Positions 1 to 8,839 of a DNA stretch of 64,000 bases are shown here, piece by piece. The stretch is from NCBI GenBank assembly GCA_040217795.1, contig JBEHWK010000004.1, positions 13,206-77,205 on the forward strand, given 5' to 3'. The notes under the pieces are model-generated. The model saw only the letters and a program-made list of their open reading frames with translations. It was not told where the DNA came from and made no database searches. The position numbers and the translations under genes are program-made. How positions within the stretch are numbered: the stretch's first letter is position 1; each line of letters starts with the position of its first letter. Source of the DNA: Clostridium_T sp040217795 (GTDB lineage: Bacteria; Bacillota; Clostridia; Clostridiales; Clostridiaceae).

Positions 1-824
1 ACCTCAGCTCCAAGATCCTTCAGTTCATTCTTAATTTTAATTGACTGTTCTTTTGACCGTGTTATGCATATGTTTGCCCCGAATAAAGGAAGTTTTTCAT
101 ACCAGTTCAATGTATCATTAAGTTTGATAACTTCTCCGGTGACAATTATACATGGAGATTTCAAGCCTGCTTCTCTGGTTTTTTCTGAAATATCTTTGAG
201 GGTTCCCACTACTTTTCTTTGCCTTGCTGTAGTCCCTCTCATGATTACAGCCGCAGGTGTTTCAATATCTTTCCCACCCTGAGCCAACTTTTCAACTATA
301 TTCTCCAGATTCTCCAGCCCCATGAGAAATACTAGTGTACCCTTTTCTTTAGCAATGCTTTCCCAATTCACGTTCAGGGTATTGGCTGACATTCCGGTTA
401 TCACATGAAAGCTTTGGGACATTCCTCTTTGGGTTACTGGTATTCCTGCATAACCCAATACTGAAGTGGCTGAAGTCACTCCAGGTACAACCTGGAACTC
501 TATACCTTCCTTCACCAATTCTAAAGCCTCTTCACCTCCGCGGCCGAACACATAAGGATCTCCGCCCTTGATTCTCCCGACAATATGGCCTTCCTTAGCC
601 AGCTTAACCAGCATTGTGTTTATCTCTTCCTGAGTTTTATAATGACTCCCTGGCTCCTTACCGCAATAATATACTTTACAGTCCTCATTTAAATAATTTA
701 AAATATCGTTCCCTGCAAGCCTGTCATAAAGCACAGCGGTACACTCCTCAAGTTTTCTTTTTCCCTTCAGGGTGATCAGTTCCTCATCTCCCGGTCCAGC
801 CCCTATTAAATATACTTTCCCCAT
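1..824 (-). CDS. cobA: Uroporphyrinogen-III C-methyltransferase / uroporphyrinogen-III synthase fusion, 3' part outside window
   Basis: The N-terminal domain methylates uroporphyrinogen III twice with S-adenosylmethionine to give precorrin-2, the branch point to siroheme and cobalamin. Visible family motifs are the N-terminal VYLIGAGPGD, the RIKGGDPYVFGRGGEE motif and the GIPVTQRG motif. At about residue 248 the methyltransferase ends and a new domain begins with ANICITRS, the usual start of uroporphyrinogen-III synthase (HemD). The gene is therefore probably a cobA-hemD fusion cut by the window edge after about 274 residues. The ATG at 824 lies 11 bases after the hemC stop and has an AAGGGTTAAGGATG ribosome binding region. 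It is the last visible gene of the hemA-sirC-hemC-cobA run. The HemD assignment rests on only about 25 residues. Confidence 0.9.
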   Translation of the reverse strand, partial: MGKVYLIGAGPGDEELITLKGKRKLEECTAVLYDRLAGNDILNYLNEDCKVYYCGKEPGSHYKTQEEINTMLVKLAKEGHIVGRIKGGDPYVFGRGGEEALELVKEGIEFQVVPGVTSATSVLGYAGIPVTQRGMSQSFHVITGMSANTLNVNWESIAKEKGTLVFLMGLENLENIVEKLAQGGKDIETPAAVIMRGTTARQRKVVGTLKDISEKTREAGLKSPCIIVTGEVIKLNDTLNWYEKLPLFGANICITRSKEQSIKIKNELKDLGAE

Positions 825-834
825 CACTGCATCC

Positions 835-1707
835 TTAACCCTTCAATATTTTCTCGGCTAGCTCTTTTCCCAGCCTTATATTATCTTCCTTATTTCCGAA
901 GATATCTTTTTTTACTATTTTTCCGTCCACTTCAAAGGTTCCTGTCAGATATATTTCATTCCTTTCAATCCTTCCAAATGCCCCTATCAGCGAATGGCAT
1001 CCTCCATTCAACACTCTCATAAAGCTTCTTTCAGCATCTACTGCATACCTGACATCTTCATTGTCTAAAACCTTAAACAGTTGTTTTTTTTCACTGTTTT
1101 TAAGGATTTCGATTCCCAGTGCTCCCTGACCTACAGCTGGAACGAATATTGATGGATCGAAATATTCAGCTATCACATTCTCTAATCCAAGACGTTTTAG
1201 TCCTGCTGCGGCCAATATTATTCCATCAAGGTTTTCCTTTTGCATCTTCTCAATTCTGGTCTGAACGTTCCCCCTTATTGGCACAACTTCCAAATCACTC
1301 CTCAATGCTTGTAGTTGAGCAGCTCGCCTTATACTTCCGGTTCCGACCCTTGCCCCTTTCTTAAGATTGTGAAATCCTGTTCCATCCCTTGAAACAAGAG
1401 CATCCCTCACATCTTCCCTTTCAGGGATTGCAGCTATTTCAAAGTCTTCTCCCAATGCAAAAGGAACATCCTTCATACTGTGAACAGCTGCATCAGCCCT
1501 TAAATCCAAAAGAGCAAGTTCTATTTCCTTTGTGAACACTCCCTTTCCTCCTATTTTATCCAGAGTTACATCAAGTCTCCTGTCTCCCTCAGTTACAATA
1601 AGAAGCTTTTCTCCTGTCAGGTCATGTTTCTCTTTAATCAAGCCTAAAACTCTGTCTGCCTGAGCCTGAGCCAAAATGCTCTTTCTTGTGGCTATTATCA
1701 AACTCAT
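835..1707 (-). CDS. hemC: Porphobilinogen deaminase (hydroxymethylbilane synthase)
   Basis: This cytosolic enzyme polymerises four porphobilinogens into hydroxymethylbilane on a dipyrromethane cofactor. The protein is 290 residues, a normal family length. It begins SLIIATRKSILAQAQA, contains the substrate-binding GSIRRAAQL motif, and has the cofactor-attaching cysteine in LNGGCHSLIGAFG. An upstream in-frame start at 1788 exists, but the ATG at 1707 matches the family N terminus and overlaps the preceding stop as ATGA, a typical translational coupling. It sits between sirC and cobA in one minus-strand operon. Identity is firm. Whether the product goes mainly to siroheme or also to cobalamin cannot be told from this window. 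Confidence 0.96.
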   Translation of the reverse strand: MSLIIATRKSILAQAQADRVLGLIKEKHDLTGEKLLIVTEGDRRLDVTLDKIGGKGVFTKEIELALLDLRADAAVHSMKDVPFALGEDFEIAAIPEREDVRDALVSRDGTGFHNLKKGARVGTGSIRRAAQLQALRSDLEVVPIRGNVQTRIEKMQKENLDGIILAAAGLKRLGLENVIAEYFDPSIFVPAVGQGALGIEILKNSEKKQLFKVLDNEDVRYAVDAERSFMRVLNGGCHSLIGAFGRIERNEIYLTGTFEVDGKIVKKDIFGNKEDNIRLGKELAEKILKG

Positions 1708-2333
1708 ATCAATTCCTCCGTTAACTTCTCCACAATTTCCTGCTGAAAAAAAAGCAAAAGCACTTCCTTTCCAAGGTTCTTCTGCCACATTGACTTATAA
1801 TCCTCTGTAGCAATAAACGCTAATATTTCATTCTTATATTCAGGTAAATCTTTAGTTCTTTCTCTTATCTTGTTGATGAATTCTATAAACCCATCATATT
1901 CCTCCATGTTATTCCTAATGATATCTTTCAGCATCAAAGCAGCTTTAGGATTGCCTCCCTTTGTATTCACTGCAAAAGAAATGTTCGTGACACTTCCCTG
2001 GGCAGGAACAGTCCCCATACCGCTTTTGTAGTTCCTGCAGTCAATATATATTTTGCTTAAGCTTTCACAATCCTCTCTGATTTTTTCTGCATCTGCTGAA
2101 GAATTCAGGGCGATAATTACTAGATGTTTATCTGATATGAATTCCCTGTAATAATCTCCTGTAATCAGCCTTACACCTCTATCCTGAAGTCCCTCCACTT
2201 CCTTTGAAAATTCCCTGGCCAGCATTTCCACATAGCAGCCTTTGCTTGCTAAAGCCTCCCCCTTGATAAGCGCAGCCCTTCCTCCTCCGACTATACCTGT
2301 TTTTAATCTCGAAGGGAAAAGTGAAATAAACAT
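1704..2333 (-). CDS. Precorrin-2 dehydrogenase / sirohydrochlorin ferrochelatase-like protein
   Basis: It is the NAD-dependent enzyme that oxidises precorrin-2 to sirohydrochlorin, and in some members also inserts iron, as in the N-terminal half of CysG or in SirC/Met8. The Rossmann motif GIVGGGRAALIKGEAL lies near the N terminus, followed by the family pattern IIALNSSADAE and a helical C-terminal part. The start chosen is the ATG at 2333, which shares one base with the hemA stop (TGATG) and gives a 209-residue protein with a family-like N terminus. An in-frame ATG at 2378 would add 15 residues but has a ribosome binding site too close to it. Position between hemA and hemC fits siroheme supply for the sulfite reductase encoded just upstream. 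Confidence 0.85.
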   Translation of the reverse strand: MFISLFPSRLKTGIVGGGRAALIKGEALASKGCYVEMLAREFSKEVEGLQDRGVRLITGDYYREFISDKHLVIIALNSSADAEKIREDCESLSKIYIDCRNYKSGMGTVPAQGSVTNISFAVNTKGGNPKAALMLKDIIRNNMEEYDGFIEFINKIRERTKDLPEYKNEILAFIATEDYKSMWQKNLGKEVLLLFFQQEIVEKLTEELI

Positions 2334-3538
2334 CAGTTCTGGATTTTCATAAATATTTTCTCTAATATTCTCAGACATTCCTCTTCACGCCCTTTAAGTT
2401 TTTCCTCTTTCAGCACCTCTATAGCCCTGTTCACATAATAATCCGAGGTACTCCTGATAAGCTTCTCCGCAAGCTTTTTATTATCCTTTCCACTCGCCTT
2501 ATTATTATAGGTTTTAACTCTTCGCAAATATACCTTATCTCCAGTTTCTTTGATTTTTTTTATATATGGTATAATCTCTCTCAATGAATACCATTCATTG
2601 AACTCCTCAATATATTTATTTATGATATATCTTTTTGATTCCATTCTTTCTTTTCTTAAAAGCTTGTTTTCCTTATCCAGAATACTCATTCTATCTATGT
2701 CGTATAATTCAGCATTATCTCTGACCCCTATGGTTTCCTCAACATCTCTGGGAATCGCAAGGTCAAAAATCAGATAATTCCCCTCAGCCGGAAGTTCTTC
2801 TTCCTTCAATACAATATGTGGAGCAGATGTACAGCTTATTATGCACCTCACATGGCTAATTTTCTGATTTTTCTCTGCAAAATTTATTATTTCAACTCTT
2901 TTATCCATTATTGGCTCAGGAAGGTTTTTATCCCTTACAACAATATATAGCTTTTCTATTTTATGGGATAGAATGTATCTGACAGCCAGTTTCCCCATCT
3001 CTCCGTAACCTATGACCATAATGGCCTTAACCCCATTTATTAATGCCTTATTGACTGCAATGGATGAGTAGGACACAGGAATTTCATATAATTTAGCTGC
3101 TCTTTTAAATTCCTTGCCGCAGGTAATTGCCTCCTGAAACAACCTTTGAAGAGAACCATGTATGGTTTTTATCTCAAGAGCTTCTTCATAGGCCTCTTTT
3201 ATCTGCCCTAAGATCTGATCTTCCCCGATTATTTTAGAATGAAATCCTGAAGCCAGTTCCATAATATGCTTAGTTACGATTTCACCACTTATGTGGAAAG
3301 TATATGGCTCCAGGTTCTCACCCCACCCTAATGCAGTAAATATTTTATCTGTTATTTCTTTTCCGGAAGCATCGCAGTTAAAATAAATTTCTGTTCTGTT
3401 GCAGGTGCTTATTATCAGAACTTCATCACAAAACTCCTTAAGTATGCCCATTTTCTCTTTTAACTTATTGCTTCTTATGTTAAATTTTTCTCTGATTTCC
3501 TGAGAAACATTTTTTGAAATTCCCACCAGCTGAATCAT
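2333..3538 (-). CDS. hemA: Glutamyl-tRNA reductase
   Basis: It reduces glutamyl-tRNA(Glu) to glutamate-1-semialdehyde with NADPH, the first step of C5-pathway tetrapyrrole synthesis. The catalytic cysteine lies in ISTCNRTEIYF near residue 49. A nucleotide-binding segment VIGYGEMGKLAV and a long helical C-terminal dimerisation region follow. Length is 401 residues from the ATG at 3538, which has a GGAG 8 bases upstream; an ATG at 3580 would add 14 residues without a good ribosome binding site. It is the first gene of the tetrapyrrole run and is separated from the sulfite reductase gene by a strong terminator, so it probably has its own promoter in 3539-3640. No riboswitch was recognised there. 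Confidence 0.95.
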   Translation of the reverse strand: MIQLVGISKNVSQEIREKFNIRSNKLKEKMGILKEFCDEVLIISTCNRTEIYFNCDASGKEITDKIFTALGWGENLEPYTFHISGEIVTKHIMELASGFHSKIIGEDQILGQIKEAYEEALEIKTIHGSLQRLFQEAITCGKEFKRAAKLYEIPVSYSSIAVNKALINGVKAIMVIGYGEMGKLAVRYILSHKIEKLYIVVRDKNLPEPIMDKRVEIINFAEKNQKISHVRCIISCTSAPHIVLKEEELPAEGNYLIFDLAIPRDVEETIGVRDNAELYDIDRMSILDKENKLLRKERMESKRYIINKYIEEFNEWYSLREIIPYIKKIKETGDKVYLRRVKTYNNKASGKDNKKLAEKLIRSTSDYYVNRAIEVLKEEKLKGREEECLRILEKIFMKIQN

Positions 3539-3640
3539 TTGATACTCCTTAACCGAAAATATTCTGAGTTTTAAGTTCATAATTAAAACCTTTATATAAT
3601 TTTATCCTAACTATATTTAATTTGAAAGTTTATATTTCTA

Positions 3641-3679
3641 TATAAAATTAAGGCCTGCACAGCAAGCCTTAATTTTATA
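3641..3679 (-). terminator. Intrinsic terminator after the sulfite reductase gene
   Basis: A 13-bp inverted repeat (TATAAAATTAAGGC against its complement) with an 11-base loop lies 17 bases after the sulfite reductase stop. The A/T tails on both sides would let it work in either direction. Confidence 0.8.
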
Positions 3680-3695
3680 ATGTCACCTGTAATTT

Positions 3696-5246
3696 TTATA
3701 CTGAATACTCTTGGAATACTTCCTTAAGTGTATCTTCATTCTTTTCTATCCACTCATAGAAGCCCAGATTTGAAGCCTCAACTTTTTCAGCTAACTTAAT
3801 TAAGAACTCCGGAACATTTTCCTGCAGTATATCTCCGTAAAAAGTGCCCAATTTAGAGATACCGACTCCAAGTGCTCCCCCAATATGCAATTCAAATACA
3901 TTAGCAGGTTGATTATTTACTTTTTTTAATTTTCCTGCAAAACCTATAATTCCTATTTCATGTACCCCGCAGGAATTATGGCAGCCTGATATATGAATGC
4001 CTGGAAGGATATCTTTATCAATTCCTTTTTCCCTGAATGCAGTTATCACGTCTTTTAATGTCCCCTGTCCATTTAATGCCCCTATCTGACAGGTAGGAAC
4101 TCCTATACATGCAACTGACTGCTCTAATCTGGTTTCTCCTCCTATCCCTTGGGTAAGAGTAAGAATTCTTTCTGCTTCAGATGCATTTAAGTTTCTTATA
4201 TACATACCTTCTGACATGGATAATCTTAATTGAACTTCTTTAATATTTTCTATTTCATCAACAAGCTTCTTATAGGTTTCCAGATCCAACTGCCCTCCGA
4301 TTGGATGAAAGTATACACTGTACAACCCTTTCTGCTTTTGAGGAATAAGCCTCAAATGAGAAAGACTACTTTCTTCCCCTTCTTTTTTGATTTGGATCTC
4401 CTCTATGTTAATATCAAGATTTCCTTCCTTTTTAACCTTCTCCAGATGTTCCTTGTAACAATTAATAAAGTTTTCTTCACCCATTCTTTCTTTAATATAT
4501 CTTATGCGGGCTTTTGAAGGATTTCCATAATCCCCTTCAGCAATGAACAGACTTGTTATTGCTTCTACATGATACAGAACTTCATTCACTTCAGCAATTA
4601 TACCTGTTTCAGCAGCTAACTTAGGATTTCTTCCAAGTCCCCCTCCGATAAAAATTTTGAAGTACTTTTTACCATTCTCATTTACGGCAACAAAACCAAG
4701 GTCAGCAACTGTTGCATGAGACAAATCATCATTATTGCTTGAAAAGGATACTTTTAATTTTCTTGGCAGCTTATATGTGTTTATTTTCTTAACGAAATGT
4801 TCGTTAACTGCCAGCGCATACGGAGTAACATCGAAGCTCTCACCTATTTCCACCCCTGACAAAGGTGAAATCGATACGTTTCTTGGATAATTTCCCCCTG
4901 CTCCTCTTGTATATATGCCATTTTCCAGAGCTTCCTTCATTATTTCACATATCTCATCAATATTTAATCCATGCAGCTGAACAGCCTGTCTTGTAGTAAG
5001 ATGAATACCTGGAAGATTATATTTCTTTGCGAAATCATATATCAGCTTAAAATTTTCCTTTGAGATTACCCCTGAAAAAACTCTCAGCCTTATCATAAAT
5101 TCATCTCCCTTACGATGGGCATATACGCCCATTCCTCCTGAAGACTTCTTAAAATCAGCTTTGGTAATTTCTCCATTTAAATATCTATGACCAACTTTAT
5201 TAAACTCCTCAATTTCTTTAAAGAGAACTTTCTTTAAACTTTCCAT
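3696..5246 (-). CDS. Ferredoxin-type sulfite/nitrite reductase (siroheme, 4Fe-4S)
   Basis: It belongs to the family that carries out six-electron reduction of sulfite to sulfide or nitrite to ammonia on coupled siroheme and a 4Fe-4S cluster. The cluster cysteines are visible as ACIGVPTCQIG (C-x5-C) and HISGCHNSCG (C-x3-C). The half-repeats typical of the family are present, with GGGLGRNPKLA in the first half and HIGGALGVGIS in the second. From the ATG at 5246 it is 516 residues; AGAGGTG lies 8 bases upstream. A GTG at 5255 is possible. Context with cysDN, aprBA and siroheme genes points to sulfite as the substrate; nitrite cannot be excluded from sequence alone. The electron donor is likely ferredoxin, since no flavoprotein subunit gene is adjacent. 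Confidence 0.9.
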   Translation of the reverse strand: MESLKKVLFKEIEEFNKVGHRYLNGEITKADFKKSSGGMGVYAHRKGDEFMIRLRVFSGVISKENFKLIYDFAKKYNLPGIHLTTRQAVQLHGLNIDEICEIMKEALENGIYTRGAGGNYPRNVSISPLSGVEIGESFDVTPYALAVNEHFVKKINTYKLPRKLKVSFSSNNDDLSHATVADLGFVAVNENGKKYFKIFIGGGLGRNPKLAAETGIIAEVNEVLYHVEAITSLFIAEGDYGNPSKARIRYIKERMGEENFINCYKEHLEKVKKEGNLDINIEEIQIKKEGEESSLSHLRLIPQKQKGLYSVYFHPIGGQLDLETYKKLVDEIENIKEVQLRLSMSEGMYIRNLNASEAERILTLTQGIGGETRLEQSVACIGVPTCQIGALNGQGTLKDVITAFREKGIDKDILPGIHISGCHNSCGVHEIGIIGFAGKLKKVNNQPANVFELHIGGALGVGISKLGTFYGDILQENVPEFLIKLAEKVEASNLGFYEWIEKNEDTLKEVFQEYSV

Positions 5247-5357
5247 ATAATTCACCTCTAAAAATTATTATTATCAATATATTAATTTTACCTAATTAAT
5301 GCACTATAAGTAAAATCAAAGTTATGAATATTCAACATATATCCTTATATCTTCAAC

Positions 5358-5391
5358 ACAAAAGAAATAGGGCAGAATGCCCTGTTTCTCT
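5358..5391 (-). terminator. Intrinsic terminator after cysN
   Basis: An AGAAACAGGGCA / TGCCCTATTTCT hairpin with a 3-base loop is followed on the minus strand by TTTTGTG. It closes the cysC-to-cysN operon, so the sulfite reductase gene probably starts from its own promoter in 5247-5357. Confidence 0.85.
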
Positions 5392-5424
5392 GTTGATCAT
5401 TTTATTCTTTTGGCATACTTCAGC

Positions 5425-7128
5425 CTAGATTTCCCAATAATTATTGTTAAATATTATCCTTCGATAAGTTTCCAGACTAACCCACTTATTCAAAAACCCT
5501 GCTTCACCATCTTCTCTCATTTCCCTATATTCATTAAGGAAATTCAAAAATTCTTCATTTGAATTAACTTTTACTGCAAATCCCCTTCCATTAACAATTG
5601 GAACTCCCGTATACTTATACTCGTCAATTGAATGAATATCATTGATCCTGCTGTCTCGCACTTTAATTGCCACCCAGTCACGAAGAACTAATATATCCAT
5701 ATTCTCAGGATATTTATAGCTGTCACCTTTTATTGGAATTTCATCTCCTGCTGTATAAGTATGTTCTGCTGATTTGTATTTTGATAAAGATAAACTTTCT
5801 GTATTATAGTAAAACTCTTCAAATACATCGCCCCTTGCTTTCAAACCATTAAACTGGAATGTAAAATCAATATTCTTATTGTTCTCATTGCCAGAAACGC
5901 TTTCTAGAACACCACAGGCTGATGTCATATTAGTGATTCGGTCAATGAGAATAAATTCTCCAAGGGTCTTGTGAGAATTAAATTTGTCTACTGCAATCTT
6001 TTCAGAAAGTGAAATATCACATACTGCAATTTCATTTTTCTTAAGAAATCCAGTTGGTAAATGTTCCCCTGTGTTCACATCAATTTTATATTTCACTTCC
6101 GTAACAACACCTGGAAGCAGCTTAGTTCCCAATTTTACAAAATAATTTTTACCTGGTGTTAACTCAGAGTCATCCATCCACAGTATGGCTGCAGTAAATA
6201 GCCTGCTGGTTGAAAACTTTGTATCCTTTGTAATCACGCAGCCTCTGGAAACATCCACTTCCTTATTAAGCTGTATTGTAACAGGATGGCCTTTTGCAGC
6301 ACTTTGAACATTTTTATCTGTTATATAAATACTTTTTACTAATGCTTTTTCATAGCTTGGTAATGTAGTTACTTCGTCCCCTACAGCAATGCTGCCAGCT
6401 TCAATCTGCCCCTGAAAGCCTCTGAATGTATGGTCTGGCCTGCATACTCTCTGTACTGACATATAGAAACCATCCTCATCAGAAGTACCTTCAATATCTA
6501 CATTTTCAAGATAAGTTAAAAGAGGTTCTCCTTTATACCATGGTATATTTTCTGATTTCTTAGTGACATTATCCCCCTCTGTAGCTGATAATGGAATGAT
6601 TTCTACATTTTCCAGAGAAAGCTCTTTCTCCAGTTTTTTAATTTCCTCTTGAATTTTCAGGAATCTTTCCTGATCATATCCTATTAAATCCATCTTATTA
6701 ACAGCAAACACAAAATATTTGATACCCATTAAAGAACAAATTCTTGCATGTCTCTTTGTTTGAACAAGTACCCCTTGCTTTGCATCTATAAGAATGATGG
6801 CAAGATCTGCAAAGGATGCACCGACTGCCATATTTCTTGTATATTCTTCATGACCTGGTGTATCAGCTACAATAAAGCTTCGATTATCAGTTGTAAAATA
6901 ACGGTATGCAACATCAATTGTAATACCCTGCTCACGTTCTGCCATGAGACCATCCAGTAATAAAGAATAATCAATTGCACCGCCACGGCTGCCGACCTTG
7001 CTGTCTAATTCCAAAGCTTTTTCCTGGTCTGCATATAATAGCTTTGCATCATATAAAATATGTCCTATGAGAGTTGATTTCCCATCATCCACACTTCCGC
7101 ATGTTATAAACTTCAATAAGCTTTTCAT
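5425..7128 (-). CDS. cysN: Sulfate adenylyltransferase large subunit (GTPase), with long C-terminal extension
   Basis: This is the GTPase partner of CysD that drives formation of APS from sulfate and ATP. It is an EF-Tu-like GTPase: P-loop GSVDDGKST at the N terminus, switch-II DTPGHE, and NKMD for guanine recognition. Beta-barrel domains follow to the FILIDRITN motif near residue 400. The usual single-function family length is roughly 430-475 residues; this one is 567. The last 148 or so residues (about 420-567) are an extra domain with no P-loop and no resemblance to CysC, the kinase often fused here. The gene follows cysD with a 1-base gap. Function of the tail is unknown. Confidence 0.93.
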   Translation of the reverse strand: MKSLLKFITCGSVDDGKSTLIGHILYDAKLLYADQEKALELDSKVGSRGGAIDYSLLLDGLMAEREQGITIDVAYRYFTTDNRSFIVADTPGHEEYTRNMAVGASFADLAIILIDAKQGVLVQTKRHARICSLMGIKYFVFAVNKMDLIGYDQERFLKIQEEIKKLEKELSLENVEIIPLSATEGDNVTKKSENIPWYKGEPLLTYLENVDIEGTSDEDGFYMSVQRVCRPDHTFRGFQGQIEAGSIAVGDEVTTLPSYEKALVKSIYITDKNVQSAAKGHPVTIQLNKEVDVSRGCVITKDTKFSTSRLFTAAILWMDDSELTPGKNYFVKLGTKLLPGVVTEVKYKIDVNTGEHLPTGFLKKNEIAVCDISLSEKIAVDKFNSHKTLGEFILIDRITNMTSACGVLESVSGNENNKNIDFTFQFNGLKARGDVFEEFYYNTESLSLSKYKSAEHTYTAGDEIPIKGDSYKYPENMDILVLRDWVAIKVRDSRINDIHSIDEYKYTGVPIVNGRGFAVKVNSNEEFLNFLNEYREMREDGEAGFLNKWVSLETYRRIIFNNNYWEI

Positions 7129-7129
7129 C

Positions 7130-8029
7130 TTAGAAATACCCCTCTCTCTTTCTTCTTTCCATACTGCCTGCTTCTTCGTTATCTATAACGCGGGTGGTTC
7201 TCTCAGATGATACTGCACTCAACGTTTCCTCAATAATTTCATCTAAAGTTACAGCTTCTGATTCCATTCCCCCTGTCAGTGGGTAACAGCCTAAAGTTCT
7301 GAAACGAACTTTTTTGTTTTCAATTTTTTCTCCATGCAATAATTTCATTCTGTCATCATCCACCATAATGATATTTCCATCCCTGTACACTACCGGACGT
7401 TCTTTTGCAAAATATAATGATACAATATCAATACTTTCTCTTTGAATATATTGCCATATATCCCTTTCTGTCCAGTTTGAGATTGGGAAAACCCTCATAC
7501 TCTCACCTTTATGAATCCTTGTATTGTAGAGTTTCCACATTTCCGGCCTCTGGTTTTTAGGATCCCATGCCTGTTCTTCATTACGGAATGAAAAAATTCT
7601 TTCCTTTGCGCGTGATTTTTCTTCATCACGACGTCCACCGCCGAAAGCTGCTGTAAAACCATATTTTTTTAATCCATCTTTCAACGCCTGTGTTTTCAAG
7701 ATATCTGTATATGCTGAACCATAATCAAATGGATTGACTCCCTGTTTTATGGCTTCTTCATTTTTGTAAACAATCATTTCTATTCCTAATTCTTTTGCTT
7801 TTCTGTCACGAAATTCTGTCATTTCTTTAAACTTCCAGGTAGTATCTATATGCATGAAAGGAAAAGGTGGTTTCTCAGGATAAAATGCTTTCATGGCAAG
7901 ATGCAGCATAACAGAACTGTCCTTTCCTATTGAATACAGCATTACAGGTTTTTCACATTCAGCAGCTACTTCACGAATAATGTATATTGCTTCTGCCTCT
8001 AATTTATCAAGATGTGATAATTCACTCAT
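7130..8029 (-). CDS. cysD: Sulfate adenylyltransferase small subunit (PP-loop)
   Basis: It catalyses attack of sulfate on ATP to make adenylyl sulfate (APS), in a complex with the CysN GTPase. The ATP-pyrophosphatase motif YSIGKDSSVMLHLA lies near residue 35. The family signatures AFGGGRRDEEKSRAKERI and FPISNWTERDIWQYI and the C-terminal ERRKREGYF are intact. At 299 residues it is full length. It lies 12 bases after the permease gene and is immediately followed by cysN, so import and activation are co-transcribed. Confidence 0.96.
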   Translation of the reverse strand: MSELSHLDKLEAEAIYIIREVAAECEKPVMLYSIGKDSSVMLHLAMKAFYPEKPPFPFMHIDTTWKFKEMTEFRDRKAKELGIEMIVYKNEEAIKQGVNPFDYGSAYTDILKTQALKDGLKKYGFTAAFGGGRRDEEKSRAKERIFSFRNEEQAWDPKNQRPEMWKLYNTRIHKGESMRVFPISNWTERDIWQYIQRESIDIVSLYFAKERPVVYRDGNIIMVDDDRMKLLHGEKIENKKVRFRTLGCYPLTGGMESEAVTLDEIIEETLSAVSSERTTRVIDNEEAGSMERRKREGYF

Positions 8030-8041
8030 TATTAATTCCCC

Positions 8042-8839
8042 CTACAACTTGGCATCCAAGCCACATTTGTATCTTATGTTTTCTTCTAACTTACCAAAAA
8101 TCAGTTTATCAAAGGTAAGACCCAATATTATTATTATTACCATTACAGCCATTACCTGACTTATATCAGCTAAATCCCTTCCTACCATAAGCACTTGTCC
8201 CAAACCTTTTGTTGCTGATAACATCTCTCCTGCCATCAACCCTCTCCAAGCAAATGACCACCCCTGTTTCATTCCTGCAACAATGGAAGGGAGCGCTGCT
8301 GGAATAACTACATTCCAATACAGCTTGAAACCTCTTGCTCCCATGGTTTTAGCTGCCTTAACATACAGCGGGTTGACATTTTTTATACCTGCTTCAGTTG
8401 CCATTGCAATGGCAAATATTGAACCTACAGCAATTACAAAAATAATTGATTCTTCATTTAATCCGAACCACAGTATTGCAAAAGGTAACCAGCAGATACT
8501 TGGTAAAGTCTGAAGCCCTAATATCAACGCACTGAAATTCTCATCCAAATACTTGTATCTTACAATAATTAAACCCAAAGCAAGTCCAATAATCAGAGAC
8601 ACTACATACCCCTGTATCAGCCTCTTTAAACTTACAGCAACTGCTATTCCCAAGGTATTATCCTTAATTAAATTCCAGATGGATTTCACTACATCAACAG
8701 GAGAAGGGAATGTGTATGCTTTCCATAAATGCAGGCCTTCAACTCCAACTTTATAAACCAGTTCCCATATCACTATCAGAAGTATATAGAACAGAACTTT
8801 CTTTAATACTCCAGTCACTATCGAATTCTGCTTTTGCAA
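8042..8839 (-). CDS. ABC transporter permease, SsuC/TauC type
   Basis: A 265-residue inner-membrane permease with about six hydrophobic segments. The cytoplasmic coupling motif ALPSIVAGMKQGWSFAWRGL is of the EAA class used to contact the ATPase. The proposed TTG start at 8839 has GAGGAGG about 9 bases upstream, and this start lies inside the 3' end of the ATPase gene, an overlap of 89 bases. The sulfonate/taurine/nitrate family assignment is by sequence type. No sulfonate monooxygenase (ssuD/ssuE) gene is near, and an oxygenase would be of no use to an anaerobe, so the transported ion in this operon is more likely sulfate. That last point is inference. Confidence 0.85.
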   Translation of the reverse strand: MQKQNSIVTGVLKKVLFYILLIVIWELVYKVGVEGLHLWKAYTFPSPVDVVKSIWNLIKDNTLGIAVAVSLKRLIQGYVVSLIIGLALGLIIVRYKYLDENFSALILGLQTLPSICWLPFAILWFGLNEESIIFVIAVGSIFAIAMATEAGIKNVNPLYVKAAKTMGARGFKLYWNVVIPAALPSIVAGMKQGWSFAWRGLMAGEMLSATKGLGQVLMVGRDLADISQVMAVMVIIIILGLTFDKLIFGKLEENIRYKCGLDAKL

